From positions 1 through 5,445 of the forward strand of contig CACZTF010000282.1 of assembly GCA_902784025.1 (NCBI GenBank): a stretch of DNA of 5,445 bases, written 5' to 3'. How positions within the stretch are numbered: position 1 is the first letter of the stretch; the number at the start of each line of letters is the position of its first letter. Of the stretch, positions 1 to 5,234 are shown one piece after another. Origin of the DNA: an uncultured Lachnospiraceae bacterium. GTDB taxonomy: Bacteria; Bacillota; Clostridia; Lachnospirales; Lachnospiraceae. The notes under the pieces were generated by a model. That model saw only the letters and a list, made by a program, of their open reading frames with translations, made no database searches and was not told the DNA's origin. The translations under genes and the position numbers were made by a program.

Positions 1-2093
1 TAAGATTCATTTCCATCAGACTGATATGTTTCATCTGACGGATCAGTTCCGCTTTCCCCGTCGTCCTCTGCAGTCTCACCTGACTCATCCGAAACTTCCT
101 GCTCACTGTCACTTTCTGATCCTGATTCAGCAGTTTCTTCTTCGCCGGAGTTTTCATCTTCAGAATACTCTGTTTCAGTATCACCGTATGCTTCCTCTTC
201 ATATTCAGGATCTCCGGACTGATCATCCTGAACTTCCTCTTCGTCCGTGATCCCGGATGACTCAGATGACTCTGCAGCACTCACACCCATATAAGGCAAA
301 AGCTCTGTCATTATCTCTTTTGTCAGATACTGGGAATCCATGCCGTCTCCGTCTCCACCCGTAGTACCTTCAGGTTCGTCTATCAAAACATATAATATAA
401 AGGCAGGATCCTCGGCAGGAGCAAATGACATAACTGACACCAGCCATTTCTTTTCCGACCTGGGATGCTTTTCTGCTGTTGCAGTTTTACCTCCCATGGA
501 GTATCCTTCCACTTTGGAATGCATCACAGCATATTCCTCAACACCCGCTTTGAGATACTGTTTGATATGCTCTGAAGTTTCCTTAGTAACAGGACGTCTT
601 ACAACTGTGGGCTCTACTACTTTAACAGTCTTATCTTCACTGTCCGTAATAGCCTTTACTATGTGAGGCTGGTAGTAATTCCCGCCATTTAAAAGAGCAC
701 CGTAGGCAGCTACCATCTGTACCATATTTACCTCGAGGTTCTGGCCGAAAGAATTGGAAGCTATATCCGATTCCGCCATATCCTGAGGCTCCTTTAAGAC
801 CCCGCGGCTTTCATCGGGAAGATCTACTCCTGTTCTGGTCCCGAAACCAAATGCGTACTGGTTCTCCACCATACGCTCTGCACCAAGTTCAAATCCTATA
901 TCCATAAGCGCAACGTTACAGGAATCTCCGAGAGCTTCTTCAAGATCCAGAGTGCCGTGGCCTCCTTCGGAATTCATCCAGCATTTCATTGCGTAGTTTT
1001 CGACTTCTTTATACCCTTTACAGTAATACTCATCGCCATCGTGGGTCTTTCCCTCTTCAAGGGCAGACGCAACAGTTATCGACTTGAAGGTGGAGCCGGG
1101 TTCGTAAGACCTGGATACACAAAAATTATTCCATAGCTGATACAGCTTTTCCGAGTCCGTTTTGTCCTTAGCCTCGTCAGCACTTAAATTTTTTGTTGCT
1201 TCTGTATTACGTGGGTCATTAAGGTCGAAAAACGGCCAGCTGGCCATCCCCAGTATCTCTCCGTTATTCGGGTCATACACTATGGCTGCAGTATTTGCAG
1301 AGCGTTTTTCATTGTTATATTCCAAAAGTTTTTTCTCAAGGATACTTTGCACACCGGAATCTATAGTACTTACAACATTGTATCCGTCAGATGCTTCTTT
1401 GGATTCTTTCTCGGACTCTGCGCCTTCACCTACATAGGAAAGATTCAGTCCGTTTACACCGGTAAGCACGTCATCATACTGCTTTTCCAAACCGGTCTCT
1501 CCCCCGTTTGCTTCAGTAGCAAAACCTATAACGTCAGCAGCAAGAGTATTAAAAGGATAACTTCTTAAATATCCCTCCTCGAACCATATGCCTTTAAAGT
1601 CAGTTTTTTCACTGTCTTTCTGACGCTCTTCCAGTTCTTTAATAAAAGCATCATGCTTTTCTGCCGGTATTTCTTTGAGCATCCTTTCGTAACGGCTGTC
1701 CGGCTTTGAGTTTATCTTTTCCAATACCTCCGCGCTTTCCAGATCAAAGTAATCTTTAAGTGCTTTTACAGTTGCTTCTTTTTCTTCTTCGCTGCTGTGT
1801 TCCACCACCCACGGATCAAGGATAAGTGTATAGATCTTATTACTGTATGCCAGGACTGCTCCGTTCCTGTCGGTTATCTTGCCCCTTTTGGCTGAAGATG
1901 TGTCATTTGAAGAAGATTGCTGGCTCAATACTATCCTGGAATATTCCTCACCATGGGCAGCCACAGTTACCACCACACTGCCCACCAATACAGAAGCACC
2001 TGCTACAAACGCCAAAAAGAGCGCACGCGATCTCCTCGACATACGCTTTCTTTGAAGTTTGATCTTTTTCACACCTTTACTGTCTTTTGACAT
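1..2093 (-). CDS. ftsI: Class B penicillin-binding protein (FtsI/SpoVD type transpeptidase), C-terminus beyond window
   Basis: The frame is open from ATG at 2093 to the window edge (697 residues, no stop), so the 3' end is missing. A basic N-terminus is followed by one membrane segment (about residues 24-46), then the PBP dimerisation-domain signature RGKITDRNGAVLA (70-82). The transpeptidase domain carries STFK (nucleophile Ser334, Lys337), SCN (Ser391, Asn393) and, at the place of the KTG box, KTA (536-538) within GGKTATAEK. The folded domain ends near residue 600; residues 605-697 are an acidic, low-complexity tail without any Lys, Arg or His. By family, it cross-links peptidoglycan with its catalytic part outside the membrane. 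It lies 36 bp after ftsL, as expected for the dcw cluster. The RBS is weak (GGGG, 7 nt before ATG). Met18 is an alternative start but would shorten the cytoplasmic tail. Whether it is division FtsI or sporulation SpoVD (often with PASTA domains) cannot be decided without the missing end. Confidence 0.95.
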   Translation of the reverse strand, partial: MSKDSKGVKKIKLQRKRMSRRSRALFLAFVAGASVLVGSVVVTVAAHGEEYSRIVLSQQSSSNDTSSAKRGKITDRNGAVLAYSNKIYTLILDPWVVEHSSEEEKEATVKALKDYFDLESAEVLEKINSKPDSRYERMLKEIPAEKHDAFIKELEERQKDSEKTDFKGIWFEEGYLRSYPFNTLAADVIGFATEANGGETGLEKQYDDVLTGVNGLNLSYVGEGAESEKESKEASDGYNVVSTIDSGVQSILEKKLLEYNNEKRSANTAAIVYDPNNGEILGMASWPFFDLNDPRNTEATKNLSADEAKDKTDSEKLYQLWNNFCVSRSYEPGSTFKSITVASALEEGKTHDGDEYYCKGYKEVENYAMKCWMNSEGGHGTLDLEEALGDSCNVALMDIGFELGAERMVENQYAFGFGTRTGVDLPDESRGVLKEPQDMAESDIASNSFGQNLEVNMVQMVAAYGALLNGGNYYQPHIVKAITDSEDKTVKVVEPTVVRRPVTKETSEHIKQYLKAGVEEYAVMHSKVEGYSMGGKTATAEKHPRSEKKWLVSVMSFAPAEDPAFILYVLIDEPEGTTGGDGDGMDSQYLTKEIMTELLPYMGVSAAESSESSGITDEEEVQDDQSGDPEYEEEAYGDTETEYSEDENSGEEETAESGSESDSEQEVSDESGETAEDDGESGTDPSDETYQSDGNES

Positions 2094-2121
2094 ATATATT
2101 CCCCGCTGCTTCTATCGCTAT

Positions 2122-2138
2122 GATCTTTGTCAAAGATC
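2122..2138 (-). repeat. 17-bp palindrome over the ftsL stop codon
   Basis: GATCTTTG and CAAAGATC are perfect 8-bp arms around a single base. In RNA this could fold as a 7-bp stem with a GAC loop. The TGA stop of ftsL (2130-2132) lies in the centre and the PBP start is about 30 nt further on. No U-run follows, so it is not an intrinsic terminator. A role in translation coupling or mRNA processing is only inference. Confidence 0.5.
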
Positions 2139-2612
2139 CTTATATTGCTTTATATAGCCTTCCTCGCCGTTATCATAAGTTATTATCTGACCGTCGGCGG
2201 GGTAGATCATACCGTAATCATTTAAAGCCGTATCCCGAATGGCATCATAATCTATACTGTTATTGATCTCTGCTTCAAAAGCATCATTTTTTTCAGTGAT
2301 CTCCGTCAATTCCTGACGGAGTCTGTTTATCTCATTAGTTCTTTTTGCAACTTCTCCACGGGACGCAAGATGAAGGATGCTGATACCAACTACAGCAGCA
2401 ACGCCAATGCATATCCATATTCGCAAAAGCTTCTTTTTCTTAGCTGCTCTTGCTTTTGATCTTGCGAGCACCCTTCTTTCGGCTCTTTTTAATACCTGCT
2501 GTCGTTCTTTCGTTGTTTTCTTTTCTTCTTCGAAAAACTCTTCAGGTACAGGTGTAGCCGTATAGATGCTGCGAGCGGCACTTCCGTCCTGATAATAATC
2601 TTGTGCCCGCAT
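2130..2612 (-). CDS. ftsL: FtsL-like bitopic cell division protein
   Basis: This 160-residue protein has the FtsL/DivIC layout: a cytoplasmic N-terminus of about 60 residues that turns strongly basic (31-64, rich in Lys/Arg), one membrane segment (about 63-83), a heptad-like coiled coil (about 86-118) and an end matching the family pattern IRDTALNDYGMIYPADGQII (125-144). By family, FtsL pairs with DivIC/FtsB and activates the septal FtsW-FtsI synthase at midcell. The location between rsmH (29 bp upstream) and a class B PBP (36 bp downstream) is the classic place for ftsL. The start is well supported by AAGGAGG at 2620-2626, 7 nt before ATG. Sequence conservation in this family is poor, so the assignment rests on topology, the C-terminal motif and position. 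The cytoplasmic part is longer than in E. coli FtsL, which is common in Clostridia as far as I recall. Confidence 0.88.
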   Translation of the reverse strand: MRAQDYYQDGSAARSIYTATPVPEEFFEEEKKTTKERQQVLKRAERRVLARSKARAAKKKKLLRIWICIGVAAVVGISILHLASRGEVAKRTNEINRLRQELTEITEKNDAFEAEINNSIDYDAIRDTALNDYGMIYPADGQIITYDNGEEGYIKQYKDL

Positions 2613-2619
2613 ATCAGCT

Positions 2620-2626
2620 CCTCCTT
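2620..2626 (-). promoter_or_regulatory. Ribosome binding site of ftsL
   Basis: AAGGAGG on the minus strand lies 7 nt before the ATG at 2612. It is the strongest Shine-Dalgarno sequence inside the dcw genes here, while mraZ, rsmH and the PBP have weaker ones. Confidence 0.85.
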
Positions 2627-2641
2627 ATATATTTCATTAAA

Positions 2642-3589
2642 CTATTGCTTCTGATTTCTTATGCGCTCAAAAACCCTGAGTTTCGCACTTTTTGATCTGC
2701 TGTTGTTTTCCATTTCCTCTTCACCGGGTAAAACAGGTTTGTTTGTGATCACCTTACCCAGTGGTTTCTTTCCGCAAACGCAGACAGGAAAATCCGGAGG
2801 ACAAGTACACGGATCAGCAGCCTCTCTGAATATATTCTTTACTATCCTGTCCTCCAGGGAATGGAAAGTTATGACGCAAAGCCTTCCCCTGTCACTCAAT
2901 CCGTCTATCATGACTCCGAGAGCTTTTTCGAGGCTGTCCAGTTCACCATTTACGGCAATACGTATCGCCTGGAATGTCCTTTTCGAGGGATGGCCGCCTT
3001 CACGCCTGAACTTACCCGGTATCGCAGATTTTATGATATTGTTCAACTCAAAGGTCGTCTCTATATCGCCCTTTTGTCTCTCACGGACGATGAGACCCGC
3101 TATACGTGATGCAAACCGCTCCTCTCCGTATACCTTTAGTATCTTAGCGAGCTCCGTCTCAGAAGCTCCGTTTACGATATCTGCAGCTGTTTTTTCACTG
3201 CGCTTGTCCATCCTCATATCAAGTGGTGCATCATTGTTATATGAAAAACCTCTCTCAGGATTGTCAAGCTGGTAAGAAGATACACCCAGATCAAGTACTA
3301 TCCCGTCTACAGCCGTTATCCCGAGTTCATCCATAACTTCCCGGAACCTGTCATAATTGCTCCTGATAAAAGTTATCCTGTCTTTATAGCTGTCCAGCCT
3401 TTTTTTTGCCGCCTCTAATGCTTCACCGTCCCTGTCAAGACAAATAAGACGCCCTTTATCAAGTCTTTTGACTATCTCAAGACTGTGACCTCCACCGCCT
3501 AGCGTACCGTCTGCATAAATTCCGTCCGGCTTTATCGCCAGATTGTCTATAGTTTCATTTAACAATACGGAAATATGTTTAAAATCCAT
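2642..3589 (-). CDS. rsmH: 16S rRNA (cytosine-1402-N4)-methyltransferase RsmH
   Basis: RsmH (MraW) uses S-adenosylmethionine to methylate N4 of C1402 in the ribosomal P site, acting on assembled 30S subunits. The 315 residues match the usual length. Family motifs are all present: N-terminal FKHISVLLNE (3-12), the SAM loop DGTLGGGGHS (27-36), the acidic end of strand two LDRD (51-54), DLGVSSYQLD (100-109) with ERGFSY (112-117) and PLDMRMD (122-128), PSKRTFQAIRI (201-211), ITFHSLEDR (240-248), a four-Cys patch (C261, C263, C270, C272) and the C-terminal SRSKSAKLR (297-305). The frame is open upstream to a TTG at 3682, but homology begins at Met 3589, which has AGGAAG (3599-3604) 9 nt upstream, so that start was chosen. 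Stop TAG. The gene lies 29 bp before ftsL, with an unusually long 139-bp gap to mraZ. Confidence 0.98.
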   Translation of the reverse strand: MDFKHISVLLNETIDNLAIKPDGIYADGTLGGGGHSLEIVKRLDKGRLICLDRDGEALEAAKKRLDSYKDRITFIRSNYDRFREVMDELGITAVDGIVLDLGVSSYQLDNPERGFSYNNDAPLDMRMDKRSEKTAADIVNGASETELAKILKVYGEERFASRIAGLIVRERQKGDIETTFELNNIIKSAIPGKFRREGGHPSKRTFQAIRIAVNGELDSLEKALGVMIDGLSDRGRLCVITFHSLEDRIVKNIFREAADPCTCPPDFPVCVCGKKPLGKVITNKPVLPGEEEMENNSRSKSAKLRVFERIRNQKQ

Positions 3590-3611
3590 ATTCTCTATCT
3601 TCCTGCACGAA

Positions 3612-3627
3612 ACCGGTATCCTCCGGT
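3612..3627 (-). repeat. Small ACCGG/CCGGT hairpin upstream of rsmH
   Basis: Arms of 5 bp (ACCGG, CCGGT) enclose 6 nt. The minus strand contains GGAGG (3620-3624) within the structure, a Shine-Dalgarno look-alike that does not serve an in-frame start at normal distance. The same arms occur in the larger hairpin at 3705-3726. Confidence 0.4.
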
Positions 3628-3650
3628 CATTGCATAACGTTCTGAACAAA

Positions 3651-3681
3651 TGGGGCCGAATATCTGTCTGACACAGCCCCA
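3651..3681 (-). repeat. Inverted repeat TGGGGC/GCCCCA in the mraZ-rsmH gap
   Basis: Six-bp GC-rich arms (3651-3656 and 3676-3681) enclose a smaller TGTC-T-GACA inverted repeat (3665-3673). On the transcribed strand the structure is followed by AUUUGUUC, only a poor U-stretch, so an efficient terminator is unlikely; a weak attenuator is possible. Confidence 0.45.
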
Positions 3682-3704
3682 AAACAACCTATGAATGTCC
3701 TTTG

Positions 3705-3726
3705 ACCGGCCGGTATTCCGACCGGT
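3705..3726 (-). repeat. 9-bp GC-rich hairpin directly after mraZ stop
   Basis: On the minus strand ACCGGTCGG and CCGGCCGGT can pair over all 9 positions (one G-U in RNA) around the loop AATA. It begins 2 nt after the mraZ TGA (3729-3731). No U-run follows (CAAAGGAC), so it lacks the second half of an intrinsic terminator. It could protect the mraZ end of the message, mark a processing site or cause pausing; these roles are inferred. Confidence 0.6.
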
Positions 3727-3728
3727 GA

Positions 3729-4169
3729 TCATAATAATCTGGGATCCATTTCTGAAAGCTCCAAAGTCATGGATGAAAGATCATCCGTTATTTCGGATAT
3801 ATGATCATTCCAGGCAACAGAGTTCCATATCTCAATGCGGCGTCCTTCGCCTACCAGAGTAAGATCCTTCCCGTCCCCTAAGACTTCTCTCAGATTAGGC
3901 GGCACTACGATCCTGCCCTGCTTGTCAACGTCGCAATCCACAGCTCCGGACATAAAATACTGATGGATTTTTCTTGATCTCGGATCCAAAAGCGGAAGGG
4001 TGTCAAGCTTCCCCGCAAACACATTCCATTCTTCAGTTGTATAGACATAAAGGCATGTGTCCAGTCCACGGGAAATAACAACCCGCTCTCCAAGCCCATC
4101 ACGGAGCTTAGCGGGCAGTATCAAACGGCCTTTGCCATCCATACTGTGTTTAAATTCTCCAATAAACAT
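3729..4169 (-). CDS. mraZ: Transcriptional regulator MraZ
   Basis: MraZ is a ring-forming DNA-binding protein of the AbrB/SpoVT fold that controls the dcw operon, including its own promoter. The 146 residues match the family length and hold the two expected copies of the DxKGRxxxPxxxR signature: D11-GKGRLILPAKLR-23 and D82-KQGRIVVPPNLR-94. The usual start MFIGEFKHSMD is also present. The frame extends five codons upstream to a TTG at 4184, but ATG 4169 fits the family start and has GGGGTG (4177-4182) 7 nt upstream, so it was preferred. The C-terminal region is slightly extended and acidic (from about residue 128). It is the first gene of the dcw cluster, directly behind a promoter and a repeat-rich leader that probably is its own operator. 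A strong hairpin follows the stop. Confidence 0.97.
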   Translation of the reverse strand: MFIGEFKHSMDGKGRLILPAKLRDGLGERVVISRGLDTCLYVYTTEEWNVFAGKLDTLPLLDPRSRKIHQYFMSGAVDCDVDKQGRIVVPPNLREVLGDGKDLTLVGEGRRIEIWNSVAWNDHISEITDDLSSMTLELSEMDPRLL

Positions 4170-4176
4170 AAAAAGA

Positions 4177-4261
4177 CACCCCAAACAGGTGAAAATTCAC
4201 CATTTTATGGAATTTTATTCCATATAATGGTATTTTCCTCCACTTGATTTGAATTTTACCA
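4177..4261 (-). promoter_or_regulatory. Putative MraZ operator / structured mraZ leader
   Basis: The minus strand has TGG at five places whose first bases lie at 4261, 4242, 4222, 4202 and 4183, spaced 19, 20, 20 and 19 bp, about two helical turns. The first overlaps the extended -10, the last the mraZ RBS (TTTGGGGTG). MraZ proteins are known to bind short direct repeats (TGGG boxes at 10-bp steps in E. coli), so this is a plausible autoregulatory site. AATGGT followed by A/T-rich sequence occurs in both orientations. The same stretch lies in the expected 5' UTR and could fold as RNA. Confidence 0.6.
4199..4231. repeat. 33-bp near-perfect palindrome in mraZ leader
   Basis: Arms ACCATTTTATGGAAT (4199-4213) and ATTCCATATAATGGT (4217-4231) match in 14 of 15 positions around TTT. 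It abuts a second inverted repeat, GGTGAA-AA-TTCACC (4188-4201), sharing its last bases. Another inverted AATGGTA/TACCATT pair lies at 4226-4232 and 4257-4263. Confidence 0.75.
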
Positions 4262-4280
4262 TTTTTCAATAAAATATCAA
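4253..4280 (-). promoter_or_regulatory. Probable sigma-A promoter of the mraZ/dcw operon
   Basis: The -35 TTGATA (4275-4280) and -10 TAAAAT (4253-4258) each match the consensus in 5 of 6 positions, with a 16-bp spacer and an extended -10 TGG. Transcription would start near 4246, giving a leader of about 76 nt. It lies only 15 bp beyond the T-tract of the upstream terminator. Confidence 0.65.
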
Positions 4281-4295
4281 CCCTCACTAAAACAT

Positions 4296-4333
4296 AAAAA
4301 AACACACACAAAACCGTTAAATTCTGTGTGTGT
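4296..4333 (-). terminator. Intrinsic terminator of the 4452-4982 gene
   Basis: On the minus strand ACACACACA (4325-4333) pairs perfectly with TGTGTGTGT (4302-4310) over a 14-nt loop and runs into seven T (4296-4302). The stem is an alternating AC/GT repeat, moderate in stability. It separates the upstream gene from the mraZ promoter. Confidence 0.75.
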
Positions 4334-4451
4334 ACATATTAATAGCACTATATATTGTGGTCAGACACCCAAACAACTCTATATATACATAAATGAGGAT
4401 TTACAGGCAAATAGATGTTTTGGATTCAGTCAAATGTGATTTTTTTGTGAA
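4334..4451. other. 3' untranslated stretch without a gene
   Basis: Between the stop at 4452 and the terminator lies about 118 bp of AT-rich sequence with several TATATA runs. A weak promoter-like pair (TTGCCT, 17 nt, TATATA) was seen but is not convincing because the terminator follows. It contains one copy of the TGTTTGGGTGTCT repeat (4363-4375). Confidence 0.5.
4363..4375 (-). repeat. Copy of TGTTTGGG(G)TGTCT also found at the mraZ RBS
   Basis: The minus strand reads TGTTTGGGTGTCT here and TGTTTGGGGTGTCT at 4175-4188, which covers the mraZ RBS. The two differ by one G. The TGG of this copy begins at 4371, 110 bp from the nearest TGG box of the mraZ operator. Confidence 0.55.
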
Positions 4452-4982
4452 TCATTTCCCGGTACATGCCCTGCAGGCTTTATATCCTTTTTTCAGCAAT
4501 GAAGCAGCGCTTCCTTTTAATTCTATGCGGTTAGTCGCTGATATACGTTTTGCACTGCTGCAATCCGGGCTGTGGAACACCTTTGAAACAGAGCTTGCGA
4601 TCCATATCTGCCCGGTGCCGGCAGAGCCGCCGGACCGTTTTTTTCCTTCTTCCGGCCTTCTTTTTTTTGCAGTACCGGTTTTTTTTGCAGTTTTCCTGGA
4701 TCTGTTCTTTGTTTCTTTGTCTTCAGTATCGGAAACAATACAATCATCTACTGTAAAGACCTCATCATCATAATAAGACGCACCCCGTTTATATCCGCTG
4801 CGTCTTATTCCGGCCCCCTGCATGTCGTCCATACGTGCCTGCGCATCTGCCTTTTTCTTTAAATATATAAGAGCAGCCAGTCCCAAAGCACCGCATATTC
4901 CTGTTATCACCAATGGAGCGCCTATCAGTACCGAGAGTTCTTTCTTAAACCTTCTTAACCTTCTTAAATTGCTGAAAAGCAT
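4452..4982 (-). CDS. Membrane-anchored protein with C-terminal Ada-like zinc-binding domain
   Basis: No specific gene is recognised. The 176 residues form three parts: a basic start (LRRLRRFKK, 6-14) with one hydrophobic segment (about 17-41); a charged, low-complexity linker (42-125), acidic around 72-91 and Lys/Arg-rich at 92-117; and a compact C-terminal domain (126-174). The latter reads SKVFHSPDCSSAKRIS...NRIEL...LLKKGYKACRAC, the pattern of the Ada-type metal-binding fold found at the ends of many Firmicute surface or nuclease proteins. Probable zinc ligands are His137, Cys141, Cys170 and Cys173 (H-x3-C-x28-C-x2-C). Function is unknown; DNA or protein binding near the membrane is possible. 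The start has AAGGAGG 7 nt upstream and a good promoter. The linker codons contain A8, A8 and A7 tracts. It is monocistronic: own promoter and terminator. Confidence 0.88.
   Translation of the reverse strand: MLFSNLRRLRRFKKELSVLIGAPLVITGICGALGLAALIYLKKKADAQARMDDMQGAGIRRSGYKRGASYYDDEVFTVDDCIVSDTEDKETKNRSRKTAKKTGTAKKRRPEEGKKRSGGSAGTGQIWIASSVSKVFHSPDCSSAKRISATNRIELKGSAASLLKKGYKACRACTGK
4638..4691 (-). repeat. Three A-tracts and a 13-bp direct repeat inside the zinc-domain gene
   Basis: The coding strand has A7 (4638-4644), A8 (4661-4668) and A8 (4679-4686). The two A8 tracts are parts of a direct repeat ACTGCAAAAAAAA (4661-4673 and 4679-4691, 18 bp apart), each copy encoding TAKK. The reading frame is intact as given. 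Such tracts are prone to polymerase slippage. Confidence 0.8.
4942..4967 (-). repeat. TTCTTAA repeats near the 5' end of the zinc-domain gene
   Basis: TTCTTAA occurs three times on the plus strand (4942, 4952, 4961), 10 and 9 bp apart, encoding the basic LRRLRRFKK stretch before the membrane segment. It is likely a by-product of repeated Leu-Arg/Lys codons. Confidence 0.5.
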
Positions 4983-4989
4983 ATGATCG

Positions 4990-4996
4990 CCTCCTT
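4990..4996 (-). promoter_or_regulatory. Ribosome binding site of the zinc-domain gene
   Basis: AAGGAGG on the minus strand lies 7 nt before the ATG at 4982. It is optimal in sequence and spacing and fixes the start. Confidence 0.88.
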
Positions 4997-5079
4997 AACA
5001 TCAGTGTGTCATAGCTAAATAATAGTAATAAAGCCTGTTACTTCATATCCTATGGATTCCTATATACCTTATTACGTAC

Positions 5080-5108
5080 AGTATAATACATTTTCTCTGA
5101 TGTGTCAC
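5080..5108 (-). promoter_or_regulatory. Probable sigma-A promoter of the zinc-domain gene
   Basis: The -35 GTGACA (5103-5108) and -10 TATACT (5080-5085) each match in 5 of 6 positions with a 17-bp spacer. The start would fall near 5073, leaving a leader of about 90 nt in which GTAATAA/TTATTAC (5025-5031, 5069-5075) and ATCC-TAT-GGAT (5047-5057) can pair. Confidence 0.7.
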
Positions 5109-5164
5109 GGGAATATTACAGTTTTACCGCCACGGACGCTGAACGGAAAAAAGCATAGCCTGAA

Positions 5165-5220
5165 ATGGTCTTTTTATTTTGAAAAGTCTTTCTCACAATA
5201 TTGTCCTTTCAAAAGACCAT
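5165..5220. repeat. 56-bp element with 10-bp perfect terminal inverted repeats
   Basis: ATGGTCTTTT (5165-5174) and AAAAGACCAT (5211-5220) are perfect inverted repeats. Next to them, GAAAAG (5181-5186) and CTTTC (5206-5210) extend the pairing after a six-base bulge, and the centre holds the palindrome ACAATATTGT (5195-5204). No T-tract follows on either strand, so it is not a standard terminator. It lies between the upstream terminator and the promoter at 5080-5108. It could be an operator or a remnant of a small repeat. Confidence 0.6.
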
Positions 5221-5234
5221 AGATTTATAAACAC

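Larger units (their letters stand above)
3590..3728 (-). other. Hairpin-rich spacer between mraZ and rsmH
   Basis: This 139-bp gap holds three potential RNA hairpins on the transcribed strand, listed separately, and the rsmH RBS (3599-3604). The first and third share ACCGG...CCGGT arms. I see no good sigma-A promoter, so rsmH is probably read from the mraZ promoter through these structures. The in-frame extension of rsmH to TTG 3682 would cover part of the gap but has no homology to RsmH. Confidence 0.6.

Noticed and set aside
340..666. Open frame of 108 codons on the plus strand
   Set aside because: Antisense to the transpeptidase domain of the PBP; composition is a mirror of the real gene.
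2661..3275. Open frame of 204 codons on the plus strand
   Set aside because: It lies antisense within rsmH, whose minus-strand product matches the family over its full length; the plus frame has no recognisable domain, RBS or promoter.
3651..3681. Intrinsic terminator between mraZ and rsmH
   Set aside because: GC-rich arms are only 6 bp around a large loop and the following AUUUGUUC is a poor U-tract.
3590..3682. N-terminal extension of RsmH from TTG 3682
   Set aside because: RsmH homology begins at Met 3589, which has an RBS; the extra 31 residues resemble no RsmH start and overlap hairpins.
4170..4184. MraZ start at TTG 4184
   Set aside because: The family starts with MFxGEF, which is ATG 4169; the TTG overlaps the RBS region of that start.
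4380..4422. Promoter TTGCCT-17-TATATA upstream of the AC/GT terminator
   Set aside because: Only 4 of 6 matches in each box, and transcription would soon meet the terminator.
4393..4773. Open frame of 126 codons on the plus strand
   Set aside because: Mostly antisense to the zinc-domain gene; Phe-rich runs are the complement of its Lys A-tracts, and no RBS precedes it.
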